A stretch of DNA of 64,000 nt from CAVRQM01 sp963756975 (GTDB lineage Bacteria > Pseudomonadota > Alphaproteobacteria > Acetobacterales > Acetobacteraceae): the NCBI GenBank assembly GCA_963756975.1, contig CAVWPS010000001.1:558001-622000 (forward strand), written 5' to 3'. The position numbers and the translations under genes were made by a program. The notes under the pieces are model-generated. The model was not told the origin of the DNA. It did not search any database and saw nothing but the letters and a program-made list of their open reading frames with translations. Shown one piece after another: positions 28,763-37,929 of the stretch. Positions within the stretch are counted from its first letter, which is position 1. Every line of letters starts with the position of its first letter.

Positions 28763-29005
28763 ATGTCGGTCGTCAACATCCACGCGGCGAAAACCAACCT
28801 GTCACGCCTGATCGACGAGGTTTCCACAGGCGGCGAAGTCGTGATCGCCCGGGCCGGTAAACCGGTGGCACGGCTGGTGCCCTACGAGCCGATCCCGAAA
28901 CACGGGAAGCGGCTACTCGGCCGTCTGGATGGGCAGTTCAACATACCGGACGATTTCGACCGCCTCGGCGAAGACGAGATCCTCGCGATGTTCGAGGGTC
29001 GCTGA
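28763..29005 (+). CDS. Phd/YefM-type antitoxin
   Basis: This 80-residue protein is VNIHAAKTNLSRLIDEV then GEVVIARAGKPVARLVP, the classic Phd/YefM DNA-binding N-terminus. The C-terminal part, IPDDFDRLGEDEILAMFEG, is the toxin-binding tail typical of antitoxins paired with PIN toxins. Its stop overlaps the toxin ATG by one base (TGATG). It probably represses its operon through the palindrome just upstream. Confidence 0.9.
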   Translation: MSVVNIHAAKTNLSRLIDEVSTGGEVVIARAGKPVARLVPYEPIPKHGKRLLGRLDGQFNIPDDFDRLGEDEILAMFEGR

Positions 29006-29394
29006 TGTGGCTGCTGCTAGATACCAACATCCTGCTTTGGACCGTCTTCAAGTCGACGCGGCTGACACAGGCCGATCGAGACACCATTCAGGATCCGAAC
29101 AACGACGTTGCGTTCAGTCCCATCAGCATTTGGGAGATCGCGATCAAATTCGGACTTGGCAGGCCCGATTTCATCGTCCGGCCGGAAACGGTCCTGGCCG
29201 AGGCTCGCTTGATGGGCTTCGAGGAATTGCCCCTTCATGCGGAGGACGCCGTCGCCGTGCTGGAGCTTCCCCGTCACCATAGCGACCCATTCGACAGAAT
29301 GCTGATCGCGCAGGCGATGCGGGGACCACGGCATCTGCTGACATCGGACCGGACGCTTGCCCGGTATTCGGAGTTGGTGAAGCTTGTCGGCTGA
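29005..29394 (+). CDS. PIN-domain toxin (VapC-like RNase)
   Basis: This 129-residue PIN protein is paired with the Phd-type antitoxin. Acidic residues of the PIN active site are visible: D6 in LLLDTN, E44 in SIWEIAIK, D94 or D97 in HHSDPFDRML, and D115 in LLTSDRTLARY. Such toxins cleave tRNA or rRNA when free of antitoxin. The pair is complete and looks functional. It ends 14 bases before the AEC transporter. Confidence 0.9.
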   Translation: MWLLLDTNILLWTVFKSTRLTQADRDTIQDPNNDVAFSPISIWEIAIKFGLGRPDFIVRPETVLAEARLMGFEELPLHAEDAVAVLELPRHHSDPFDRMLIAQAMRGPRHLLTSDRTLARYSELVKLVG

Positions 29395-29408
29395 CCCATG
29401 ACGAAGCC

Positions 29409-30347
29409 ATGACCTCCATCGTCAACGCCCTCCTCCCGGTCTACCTCACCCTCCTCGTCGGCTACTTCGCGGCCCTGCACCACGACATCGAGGGGAAGTC
29501 CGCCAACGTCCTGAACCGGATGGTCATCACCTACGCGCTGCCGCTCGGCCTGTTCGCCGGGACCGTCACGATGCAGCGCGACCAGCTCTCCGTCAGCCTG
29601 CGGCTCGCGGCGATCCTGGTCGTCGGCATGGTGATCCCGTTCGTGGTGACCCTGCTGATCTCGCGCCTGGTGGTCCGGCGGAGCCTTGCCGAGAGCACGC
29701 TGCAGGCGATGGCGATCGGGCTGCCGGCGATCCCGTTCGTGGGCCTCCCCGTGCTCGGCGCGGTCTTCGGCATGGGGCCGGGGACGGTCACGGTCGCGAT
29801 CGGCAGCCTGGCCACGAACATCGTCATGGTGCCGCTCGGCCTCGTCCTGCTCGGGGTCGCGGCCAGCGGTCAGAAGACACCGACCACGGCGCGGTCGGTC
29901 GGGGCCGTCGTCGTCTCGTCGCTGCAGGAGCCGATGGTGTGGGCGCCGCTGCTCGGCATGGTGTTCGTCGTGGTCGGCATCCACCCGCCGCTGCCGCTGG
30001 TGCACTCGATGGAGTTGCTCGGCTCCACGACCGGCGGCGTCGCGCTGTTCGCGACCGGGGTCGTGCTGCAATCGCACCGGCCGGCGCTGTCGCGCGCCAT
30101 CGTCGTCAGCACGCTCGGCCGCCTGATCGTCGTCCCCGGTCTGGCGCTGCTGATCCTGCCGCTGCTCGGCCTGCATTACCGGCTGCTGGGCTACCCGGTC
30201 GTCAGCCTGTCGCTGCCGTGCGCGGTCATCATCGTGATCTTCGCCGTCCGCTTCAACGTGGCCGAGCAGGAGACGGCGTCGGTGCTGCTCTACAGCTACG
30301 TGTTGTCGACGGTCACCATGGCGGGCTTCATCGCCGCCATCGGCTGA
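29409..30347 (+). CDS. AEC-family (auxin efflux carrier-type) transporter
   Basis: This 312-residue protein has ten hydrophobic helices in two sets of five, with the central NRMVITYALPLGLFAG and the second-half VSLSLPCAVIIVIFA. These are AEC-family signatures; bacterial members carry malonate, malate and other organic anions. It starts with ATG 29409. Its 3' end overlaps the convergent phosphonoacetaldehyde hydrolase by 52 bases, which is unusual for this compact window. Confidence 0.85.
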   Translation: MTSIVNALLPVYLTLLVGYFAALHHDIEGKSANVLNRMVITYALPLGLFAGTVTMQRDQLSVSLRLAAILVVGMVIPFVVTLLISRLVVRRSLAESTLQAMAIGLPAIPFVGLPVLGAVFGMGPGTVTVAIGSLATNIVMVPLGLVLLGVAASGQKTPTTARSVGAVVVSSLQEPMVWAPLLGMVFVVVGIHPPLPLVHSMELLGSTTGGVALFATGVVLQSHRPALSRAIVVSTLGRLIVVPGLALLILPLLGLHYRLLGYPVVSLSLPCAVIIVIFAVRFNVAEQETASVLLYSYVLSTVTMAGFIAAIG

Positions 30348-31141
30348 TCGCCCGCCGCCAGCCGCGCGTCGAGCGTGCGGATCGCGGCCGGCAGGTCGGC
30401 GATGCTGTCGATCACCAGATCGGCCAGATCGCCGAACTCGTCCATCGCCTGCGCGCGAATGGTCGCCCGCTCGTCGTCCGTCAGGCCAGCCAGATCGTGC
30501 GCGTCGAGGCCCGCGATGTTGCCGGTCAGCGCCACGCCGACCGTCCACGTCCCGGCCGCGCGCCCCTCGGCGAGCCCGACCGGCGTGTCGTCCACCTTCA
30601 CGACGGTCGACGCGGGCCAGACGCCCATCGCCGCCATCGCGTGCCACATCATCAGCGGGCTCGGCCGGCCGGCGGCCAGATCGCCCGCGCACACCACGAT
30701 TTCGGGCACGTAGCCGGCGGCGGCGGCCACCGGCATCAGACGGGCCATGATCGGGCGCGTGTAGCCGGTCGTGCTGCCGACGCGGACACCCATGGCCGCC
30801 AACTCGGCCAGCGTCGCCTCCGCCCCCGGGATCATCGCCGCGTGCTCGACCACGCTGTCGGCGTTCAGCGGCTCGAACACGGCGAACACCTGTTCCATCG
30901 CCGCCTCGCCGGGCACGGAACCGTGCCGGGCGCGCCAAGCCTCGGACACGGCGGGGACGGCCAGTACGGCCCGGATATGGTCCCGCTTGGCCATGCCCAT
31001 CGGCCCGCGCGCGTCGGCGATTTCGATGTCGACGCCGAGTTCCGCGAACGCGCGGACGAAGGCGCCCATCGGGGCGAGGCTGCCGTGGTCGACGATCGTG
31101 CCGGCCCAGTCGAGGATCGCGGCTTGGATGCGAGAGGTCAT
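30296..31141 (-). CDS. phnX: Phosphonoacetaldehyde hydrolase
   Basis: This 281-residue HAD enzyme cleaves phosphonoacetaldehyde to acetaldehyde and phosphate. It has the HAD nucleophile in LDWAGTIVD (D11), and the PhnX-specific Schiff-base lysine in MGMAKRDHI (K52). STTGYTR and VKVDDTPVGLAEG are motifs II and IV. The start at 31141 overlaps the FAD-oxidoreductase stop (ATGA). It is the second gene of a two-gene phosphonate operon; no PhnW transaminase or AEP transporter is seen here. Confidence 0.92.
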   Translation of the reverse strand: MTSRIQAAILDWAGTIVDHGSLAPMGAFVRAFAELGVDIEIADARGPMGMAKRDHIRAVLAVPAVSEAWRARHGSVPGEAAMEQVFAVFEPLNADSVVEHAAMIPGAEATLAELAAMGVRVGSTTGYTRPIMARLMPVAAAAGYVPEIVVCAGDLAAGRPSPLMMWHAMAAMGVWPASTVVKVDDTPVGLAEGRAAGTWTVGVALTGNIAGLDAHDLAGLTDDERATIRAQAMDEFGDLADLVIDSIADLPAAIRTLDARLAAGDQPMAAMKPAMVTVDNT

Positions 31142-32253
31142 GCCGGCACCCCTACCAGTTCGGCCAGCGTTTCCTCGGCCAGCGCGAACGCGGTGCTCGC
31201 CCCCGTCCCGCTCGTCACCTGCACCAGCCGCACGCCCGGCATCGGCGTCTCGATCATGGCCGGCGTCCCGGGCGCGCTCGGATAGACGCCGGTCCAGCGT
31301 TCCAGCACGCGCGGGGCCGGCAGGTCGAGCACCAGGGACAATTCGCCGAGGATGCGTTGGTCCACGTCGTCCGGCTGGAACGGGTCGGGGCTTTGGCCAT
31401 ACGAGTGGCTGTCGCCGACGACCAGCGAGCCGTCGGCGTTCGCGACCGCGATCAGGTGGATGCCGTCCGCGATGTGCTGCGGCTGCTCCATCCGCAACCG
31501 CGCCTTCAGCGACCCGAGCGAGGGGCAGTCCGCGTAGCCGAGGTAGCGCGCGAGGCCGAGGTCGCTCATCACCGGGTGGCGCGGCGGGGTCGCCGGGCCC
31601 GCGATCCGCATCATGTGCAGCTTACACAGCGTCACCTCGTGCCGGATGAACACTTCGGGGAACAGGCTGCGCAGATCCGGCCCCGGGCACACCACGATGT
31701 GGTCGGCGCCGACCGGGCCGTTGGTGGTGCGCGCGATCCCCGTCTCGATCGCGCGCGCGACGCCGGGACGCAGGAACGTGACGCCGAGCGCCTGCTCCAG
31801 ATACGCGGCGAGGCGGGGGATCGCGACGCGGCTGTCGACCCGCAGCTCGTGCGGGCTGATGAGCGCCGCGCGTACGTTGGCGGTCAGGCCCGGCGGCAGG
31901 TCGTCGCCGCGCACGACCGTGCAGCCCTCGCCCATCGGGCCGGCCGCGAACTCCTCCAGCACCGCCTCGCTCTCGGCGCGGCGCGCGCACATCGCCAATC
32001 CGCGCTGCAGGACCGGGATGCCGGCCAGCGGCGCGATCTCCGCCCAGACCTGGCATGCGCGTTTCGCGCGGGCCCAGGTGGCGCCCGCCTGCTGCCCGGT
32101 CACGGTGATGAACCCGAAATTGCGGACCGACGCGCCGATGGAGCGTTCCTCGCGGTCGAGCACGGCGACCCGCAATCCGGCCCGCGCCCCGGCGAGTGCA
32201 TGCGCGAGGCCGACGATGCCGCGGCCGATAACCAGCAAATCGTAACGATCCAT
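31138..32253 (-). CDS. FAD-dependent oxidoreductase of the phosphonate-linked TIGR03364 type
   Basis: This 371-residue glycine-oxidase-like flavoprotein has the dinucleotide motif LLVIGRGIVGLAHALAGA at residues 5-22 and RVAVLDREERSIGASVRNFGF. It is coupled to phnX by an ATGA overlap. From family knowledge this subgroup (TIGR03364) is associated with phosphonoacetaldehyde hydrolase and is proposed to oxidise aminoethylphosphonate or its N-methyl derivative to phosphonoacetaldehyde. The chemistry is inferred from context, not seen in the sequence. Confidence 0.8.
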   Translation of the reverse strand: MDRYDLLVIGRGIVGLAHALAGARAGLRVAVLDREERSIGASVRNFGFITVTGQQAGATWARAKRACQVWAEIAPLAGIPVLQRGLAMCARRAESEAVLEEFAAGPMGEGCTVVRGDDLPPGLTANVRAALISPHELRVDSRVAIPRLAAYLEQALGVTFLRPGVARAIETGIARTTNGPVGADHIVVCPGPDLRSLFPEVFIRHEVTLCKLHMMRIAGPATPPRHPVMSDLGLARYLGYADCPSLGSLKARLRMEQPQHIADGIHLIAVANADGSLVVGDSHSYGQSPDPFQPDDVDQRILGELSLVLDLPAPRVLERWTGVYPSAPGTPAMIETPMPGVRLVQVTSGTGASTAFALAEETLAELVGVPA

Positions 32254-32352
32254 GCGCGAACCTAACCTCCGCGACCGCCCGCTTCAACGCCGATGGTATG
32301 ACTGTCCCGCGTAACCGGCCGCCCGGCGTCGCGAACAGGAAGGCGAACCTTC

Positions 32353-33067
32353 GTGAGCGCCCCAATGACCCTGACCCGCCGCACGCTGCTCGCCGCCTCG
32401 CCGGCGCTGATCGCACCCTCGTTCGCACCATCGTTCGCGCATGCGGGACCGCGCGTGCGGGCGGTGCTGGAGCTGTTCACCAGCCAGGGCTGCTCGTCCT
32501 GCCCGCCCGCCGACCGGCTGGCGGCGGAACTCGCGACCGACCCCACGCTGCTCGTCGTGTCGCGGCCGGTCGATTACTGGGACAACCTCGGCTGGAAGAA
32601 CTCGCTGGCCCAGCACGCCTTCACCGAGCGCCAGATCGCCTACGCAAGGCAGCGCGGCGACGGCGAGGTCTACACGCCGCAGATCGTCGTCGACGGAAAG
32701 GGGCACGCCGTCGGCTCCGACCGCGACGGGATCGAGGCGCTGTACGGCGCGCTGCCGCTGTCGGTCGTCGTCGCGAACGGCACGGCGCGGGTCGAAGGCG
32801 GCGCGCCAGGGACCGTGCTGGTCTGGTGGCTGCTCGGACAGCGGACGGTGGCCATCGGGCGCGGCGAGAACGCACGGGCGCACGTCACCTACACCAATGT
32901 CGTGCTGGCCGAGCGTGCGTTGGGGTCGTCGGCCGGCGAGTTCGAAAACCTTCGACCTCGGCACGCCGCCAGCCGGGGCGGACCGGGTCGCCGTCGTCGT
33001 GCAGGCCGGCGACGCGGCGCGTCCGGGTGCCATTCTGGGTGGCAGTCCTGCCACACGCCTCCTCTAA
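32353..33067 (+). CDS. DUF1223 periplasmic protein, frame broken near 32945
   Basis: The start is GTG 32353 with AGGAAGG 9 bases upstream; ATG 32365 is an alternative. The signal peptide carries TRRTLLAASPALIA. The DUF1223 core is LELFTSQGCSSCPPADRLA with a CxxC pair, then SRPVDYWDNLGW and QIVVDGKGHAVGSD. The frame is lost at AGEFE; reading AAAA near 32945 as AAA restores TFDLGTPPAGADRVAVVVQ and a stop at 33067, for about 237 residues. The thioredoxin-like CxxC suggests a redox role, but none is established here. Confidence 0.8.
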
Positions 33068-33080
33068 CCCTCGCTCACGC

Positions 33081-33105
33081 GGAACGATCACGACAAAGCG
33101 ACGTT
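33081..33105 (+). promoter_or_regulatory. EcfG-type general stress promoter
   Basis: GGAAC at 33081-33085, sixteen bases, then CGTT at 33102-33105. This matches the consensus of the alphaproteobacterial general stress sigma factor EcfG (GGAAC, 16-17 bases, CGTT) exactly. The -10 is 42 bases before the next start. It sits within 9-base inverted arms CGCGGAACG/CGTTCCGCG (33078-33110), so the same consensus also reads on the minus strand. Confidence 0.75.
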
Positions 33106-33147
33106 CCGCGCTCACCCGCATCATTAGGCGGCAACTGAGCAAGGAAC

Positions 33148-34096
33148 ATGCAGATTATGGCTCTCGCGCCCGACGACCTCCCGAACGCCACCCCGTATAG
33201 CGCGCCCATGTACGCGACGCAGGGCTATGCCACCTCCGGGGCGGCCGGCGGCCCCGGCGACGAACAGCGCGTCTTCTGGCTGAACCGCGCGAGCTGGGGC
33301 GCGATCCTGGCCGGCGTCGCGGTCGCCCTGGTGATCCAGCTCGTGCTGAACGTGCTCGGCGTCGGCATCGGCCTGTCGTCGCTCGACGCCAAGGTCGCGG
33401 CCGACAACCCCGACGCGGCCAACGCGGCCATGACCGCGACGATCTACATCGTCGTCTCCGGCATCGTCGCGTCGTTCGTCGGCGGCCTCGCCTCCGGCCG
33501 CCTGTCCGGCTCCGGCCGGGCCAGCACCGCCGCTTGGCACGGTTTTACCTCGTGGGCGGTGACGACCCTGCTCGTCGCCTATCTGCTGACCTCGGTCGTC
33601 GGCAGCGCCATCGGCGGCACGTTCGGCGCCCTCGGCAGCGTCGTCGGCGGCGTCGGCAAGGCGGCGGCCTCGGCGGTCGGCGGTGCGGCCGACATGACCA
33701 ACGGCGACGCGCTGACGGCCAAGGTCAAAAGCCTGATCAACCCGAACGACCAGACCGCGATCCAGGACGACGTCGCGACCTACGTCCGCGCCGGCATCGA
33801 CGGCGACACGAAGGCGGCCGACGCCGTCGCGCGACAAGGCGGTCAACGACGTGGCCAAGGCGGCGAACATCACGCCGGACGAGGCCAAGACGCGGATCGA
33901 TAATCTGGTGAACAGCACCAAGCAGACGATCGCCGACGCGAAGGCCAAGGCGGCGAACGCGGCCGAGGCGGCGCGCAAGGCGACCACGCAGGCGGCGTTG
34001 TACGGTGCCGCCGCGATGCTGCTCGGTGCCATCGCCGGTGCCCTCGGCGGCGGCGCGGGCCGTCCGGCACGGGTTCGCCTCGGCCGGCTCGCCTAA
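33148..34096 (+). CDS. Four-helix membrane protein of the alphaproteobacterial stress type, frame broken near 33832
   Basis: Glycine/alanine-rich helices include SWGAILAGVAVALVIQL, IVASFVGGLASGRLSG and WAVTTLLVAYLLTSV, then a long soluble region. After DAVAR the frame is lost; dropping one C near 33832 restores DKAVNDVAKAANITPDEAK, an alanine/lysine-rich coiled segment (NSTKQTIADAKAKAANAAE) and a last helix (AMLLGAIAGALGGG). The corrected length is about 315 residues. From memory similar proteins are annotated as PhnA-like in rhizobia, but the name is uninformative. An EcfG promoter lies 43 bases upstream. Confidence 0.7.
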
Positions 34097-34107
34097 AGCG
34101 CTTGCGA

Positions 34108-34142
34108 CCGGCACGGCCGTGCGACAAGCACGGTCGTACCGG
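34108..34142. terminator. Hairpin between the stress membrane protein and the MFS gene
   Basis: Arms CCGGCACGGCCGTGC and GCACGGTCGTACCGG pair over 15 positions with one mismatch and one G-T pair around a GACAA loop. It follows the upstream stop by 11 bases and has no T-run. It probably ends or protects the stress-gene mRNA. Confidence 0.5.
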
Positions 34143-34194
34143 CCGCGTGCGCCGGACGGGGCTGGGGAATGATGATCCGTTCGATGCGTCGGCT

Positions 34195-35338
34195 GTGACC
34201 GCGGCCAGTCTCGCCGGCCCTAGATCGGGCATCGCGGAGCAGCGCGCGACCCGAACCGTGTTCTTCATCACCGGCATCGGCCATTCCGCCTGGGCCGCGC
34301 TGGTCCCGTTCGCGCAAACCCGCGCCGGGATCAGCGACGGCGCGCTCGGGTTGCTGCTGCTATGCCTCGGCATCGGCTCGATCGTGACGATGCCGCTCTC
34401 GGGCGCGTCCGCCGCCAAGTTCGGCTGCCGCGACCGTCATCGTGGCCGCCGCGATCGTCGTCGCGGCGACGCTGCCGTTCCTCGCCACCCTGTCGTCGAT
34501 CCCGCTTCTCGCCGTCACCCTGATGCTGTTCGGCGCGGGGATCGGCGCGATCGACGTCGCGATGAACATCCAGGCCATCATCGTCGAGCGCGACAGCGGG
34601 CGGCCGATGATGTCCGGGTTCCACGGCCTGTTCAGCCTCGGCGGCATCGCGGGCGCGGGCGGCATGGCGGCCCTGCTGAGCCTCGGCGCGTCGACGCTCG
34701 CCGCGAGCCTCTGCGTGTCGGCTGCGATCGTCATCGCCCTCGCCGCCTCCGTCGCGCGGCTGCTGCCATACGGTGCCCGCAACGACGGCCCGGCCTTCGC
34801 CATTCCGCGCGGCATCGTGCTGTTCATCGGTGCCCTGTGCTTCGTCCTGTTCCTGGCCGAGGGCGCGGTGCTCGACTGGAGTGCCGTGTTCCTCACCACA
34901 ATCCGCCACATGGAGAAATCCTACGCCGGCCTCGGTTACGCGGCGTTCGCGACCACGATGACGATCGGCCGGCTGACAGGCGACCGCATCGTGGCGCGGC
35001 TGGGGCAGCGGCGCGTCGTGTTCCTCGGCGGTCTGTGCGCGGCGCTCGGGTTCGTCGTCGCGACCGCGATCCCGCTGTGGGAGGCCGGATTGCTCGGCTA
35101 CGCGCTGGTCGGCGTCGGCTGCGCCAACATCGTGCCGGTCCTGTTCAGCGCCGTCGGACGCCAGCGCACGATGCCGGAGAATGTCGCGGTCCCGGCGATC
35201 ACCACGATCGGCTACGCGGGCATCCTGGTCGGGCCGGCCGGCATCGGCTTCATCTCGCACATCGCCGACCTGCCGACCGCGTTCCTGGTCCTCGCCGCAA
35301 TGCTGGTCGCGGTCGCGTTCGGCAACCGGTATCTCTAG
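34195..35338 (+). CDS. Major facilitator superfamily transporter, frame broken near 34427
   Basis: The first helices (TRTVFFITGIGHSAWAALV, GALGLLLLCLGIGSIV) lead to KFGC, where the frame changes. Dropping one C near 34427 restores ATVIVAAAIVVAATL, followed by helices to VLAAMLVAVAFGNRYL. About 380 residues and about 12 helices, with AMNIQAIIVERDSGRPMMSGFHGLFSLGG typical of the YbjJ-like MFS group. The GTG at 34195 is chosen because it precedes the first helix by a usual distance; the start is uncertain. The 3' end overlaps the convergent prfC stop by 4 bases. Confidence 0.75.
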
Positions 35339-36873
35339 GCGGCGACCTTCTCGGCACGCACGTCCTTGATGTCGCGAAACGCCAGCCCGGCGTTCTGCTC
35401 GGCGGTGCGGCGCATGATGAACGAACTGCTGGCGAGGTAGACCGGGTCGCCGTCCACGTCGTCGGCCATGTTGCTGCGCTGCGCCTGCGCGAACGCTTCG
35501 ACCGCGAGCCGTTCGCCGGAGACCCAGCGCGCCAGCTGGAACGGCGGCGTGTCGAACGTGATCGCGACGCCGTATTCGCTCATCAGCCGCGCCTGCAACA
35601 CATCGAGCTGCAACGTGCCGACCACGCCCACCATCGGCGGGCTGCCATCCTGCGGCCTGAACAGCTGCACGACGCCCTCCTCCGCCAGCTCCTGCAGCGC
35701 CTGCCTAAGCTTTTTGGCTTTCATCGCGTCCCGAAGCGACACGCGGCGCAGAATCTCGGGCGCGAAATACGGCACGCCCAGGAAATTCAGCGTCTCGTCC
35801 TCGCTCAGCGTGTCGCCGATCCGCAGCGTGCCGTGGTTCGGGATGCCGACGACATCGCCCGCGAACGCTTCCTCGGCGAGCTGCCGGTCGCGCGCGAAGA
35901 AGAACTGCGGCGCGTGCAGCGGGATCAGCTTGCCCGTCCGCACCTGCTTCAGCCGCATCCCGCGCACGAGCCGCCCCGAACAGACGCGCGCGAAGGCGAT
36001 CCGGTCGCGGTGGTTCGGGTCCATGTTCGCCTGGATCTTGAACACCAGCGCGGTCAGCGAATTCTCGTTCGCCTCGACGATCCGCGTGTCGGCGATCTGC
36101 GCGCGCGGCGGCGGGCCATACGACGCGAGGCCGTCGAGCAGGTCGCGGACCCCGATCTCGCGAATGGCCGAGCCGAAGAACACCGGCGTCAGATGCCCGG
36201 CCAGGAACGCCGGCACCTCGAACTCCGGCAACGCGGCGCGCACCAGGTCCATCTCCTCGCCGACCTGGATCAGGCGCGGGTCGGACTGGGAAAGGCCGGG
36301 CGGCACCTTGTACTCGCGGTTGAGAATGTCGTAGACGCCGACGAACTCGCTGGCGCGCCCGACCGGCCACGTCACAGGTGCGGTGTCGAGTGCGAGCGCC
36401 GAACTCACCTCGTCCAGCAGCGCGAACGGGTCCTGCGCCTCGCGGTCCATCTTGTTGACGAAGGTCAGGATCGGGATGTCGCGCAGCCGGCAAATCTCGA
36501 ACAGCTTTCGCGTCCGCGCCTCGATGCCTTTCGCCGCGTCGATCACCATCACCGCGCAATCGACCGCGGTGAGCGTCCGGTAGGTGTCCTCGGAGAAGTC
36601 CTCGTGGCCGGGCGTGTCCAGAAGGTTGTAGACGCAGCCGGCGTATTCGAACGTCATCACCGACGTCACGACGGAAATGCCGCGCTCGCGCTCGATCCCC
36701 ATCCAGTCCGACCGCGTGCGCCGCCGCTCACCCTTCGCGCGCACGTTGCCGGCGAGCTGGATGGCGCCGCCCGCGCGCAGCAGCCGCTCGGTCAGCGTCG
36801 TCTTGCCCGCGTCCGGGTGGCTGATGATCGCGAACGTGCGGCGGCGGGCGATCTCGGCGGCGGTGTCGCTCAA
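35335..36873 (-). CDS. prfC: Peptide chain release factor 3
   Basis: This 512-residue GTPase recycles RF1/RF2 from the ribosome after termination. It has the P-loop ISHPDAGKTTLTE (residues 17-29), RERGISVVTSVM (switch I), DTPGHEDFSEDTYRTL (G3), and FVNKMDREAQDP (G4), all RF3-specific forms. The start at 36873 overlaps the asparaginase stop by ATGA, so the two are coupled, although they are unrelated in function. Confidence 0.95.
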   Translation of the reverse strand: MSDTAAEIARRRTFAIISHPDAGKTTLTERLLRAGGAIQLAGNVRAKGERRRTRSDWMGIERERGISVVTSVMTFEYAGCVYNLLDTPGHEDFSEDTYRTLTAVDCAVMVIDAAKGIEARTRKLFEICRLRDIPILTFVNKMDREAQDPFALLDEVSSALALDTAPVTWPVGRASEFVGVYDILNREYKVPPGLSQSDPRLIQVGEEMDLVRAALPEFEVPAFLAGHLTPVFFGSAIREIGVRDLLDGLASYGPPPRAQIADTRIVEANENSLTALVFKIQANMDPNHRDRIAFARVCSGRLVRGMRLKQVRTGKLIPLHAPQFFFARDRQLAEEAFAGDVVGIPNHGTLRIGDTLSEDETLNFLGVPYFAPEILRRVSLRDAMKAKKLRQALQELAEEGVVQLFRPQDGSPPMVGVVGTLQLDVLQARLMSEYGVAITFDTPPFQLARWVSGERLAVEAFAQAQRSNMADDVDGDPVYLASSSFIMRRTAEQNAGLAFRDIKDVRAEKVAA

Positions 36874-37856
36874 CGCAGGCTCTCGGCGGCGCGCACGGTG
36901 CCCACGTCGATGCCGTTCCAGTTGGTCAGTGTCCGGGCCACGAACGGCGTCAGCGCCTCGTCCGGCATCAGGCGCGCGAGCACCGCAGCCGTCGCGATCT
37001 CGGTCGCACGGTGCGCCCCGTCATCGCATTTGATCGCGATGCCGAGACCCAACGCCGGGAGTGCGACGCAATGCACGCCCTCCGCCCCGCCCTTCGCGAA
37101 CACTCGGGCGCCGAGTGCCGTCATGATTTCGGTGTCGAAGCGCTGGTGGCCCGCGACCATCATCGGGTGCGCCGCGACCGCGTGGCGCAACCGGACGATC
37201 GCCGCCGCGCGGTCGGCCGACACGCCCTGGCCGCTGGCGAACCGCGCGAACGCGTGGGCCAGCGCGCGCAACGGGATCGCGTAGGTCGGGATCGAGCAGC
37301 CGTCGGTGGCGCGGTTGCGCTCGTCGAGCACGGTGCCGGTCATCTCCGCCAGCGGTGCCGTCACGGCGCGCATCGTCGGGTGATCGGGCAGGACGTAGCC
37401 CTGCGGATCCTGCCCCGCATCGCAGGCAAGGCAGATGAAGCCCGCGTGCTTGCCGGAGCAGTTGTTGTGCAGCGCGCTCGGGTGCGCGCCGGAAACCGCC
37501 AGCGTGCGCGCGGCGACATCCCAGCTCGGCCAGTGCGTGCCGCATTCGAGCGTCGAAGCGTCGCGCCCGACCCGCGCCAGCATCGTCGCGGCCATGTCGG
37601 TGTGGATCGCCTCGCCGTTGTGCGACGAGCACGCGAGTGCCAGTTCCGCGTCGGTCATGCCGAGCCGGTCGGCGGCCCCGCTTTCGACCAGCGGCAGGGC
37701 CAGCAGCGCCTTGATGGCCGAGCGGGGATAGATCGCCTGTTCCGTGTCGCCGACCGAGAACACCAGTTTTCCGTGCGCGTCGCTGACGGCGACCGCACCC
37801 GAGTGCCGGCTTTCCACGCGCTCGCCGCGCGTGACCTCGACCAGGACGGGATCCAT
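36870..37856 (-). CDS. Asparaginase of the rhizobial (class 3) type
   Basis: This protein of about 328 residues starts at ATG 37856 with GGAAGGA 6-10 bases upstream. The class-3 asparaginase active-site residues are in place: S46 and K49 in YPRSAIKALL, C133 and K136 in NNCSGKHAG, and D185 and C187 in TDGCSIP, each two residues earlier than in Rhizobium etli ReAV as I remember it. It hydrolyses L-asparagine to aspartate and ammonia in the cytoplasm. It follows rpsD but a strong terminator lies between. Confidence 0.88.
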   Translation of the reverse strand: MDPVLVEVTRGERVESRHSGAVAVSDAHGKLVFSVGDTEQAIYPRSAIKALLALPLVESGAADRLGMTDAELALACSSHNGEAIHTDMAATMLARVGRDASTLECGTHWPSWDVAARTLAVSGAHPSALHNNCSGKHAGFICLACDAGQDPQGYVLPDHPTMRAVTAPLAEMTGTVLDERNRATDGCSIPTYAIPLRALAHAFARFASGQGVSADRAAAIVRLRHAVAAHPMMVAGHQRFDTEIMTALGARVFAKGGAEGVHCVALPALGLGIAIKCDDGAHRATEIATAAVLARLMPDEALTPFVARTLTNWNGIDVGTVRAAESLR

Positions 37857-37869
37857 GCTGCTTCCTTCC

Positions 37870-37900
37870 AAACGAAAACGGCACCCGCGAACGGGTGCCG
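37870..37900 (-). terminator. Rho-independent terminator of rpsD
   Basis: On the minus strand a perfect 9-base stem CGGCACCCG/CGGGTGCCG with a TTCG tetraloop is followed by TTTTCGTTT. It lies 29 bases after the rpsD stop. This is the clearest intrinsic terminator in the window. Confidence 0.85.
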
Positions 37901-37929
37901 CCTCAATCGTAAATGGGATCGGGGAGCCG

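Noticed and set aside
34102..37284. A 1060-residue plus-strand open frame running across prfC
   Set aside because: Only its first part (the MFS N-terminus) is real; the rest is antisense to prfC and asparaginase.
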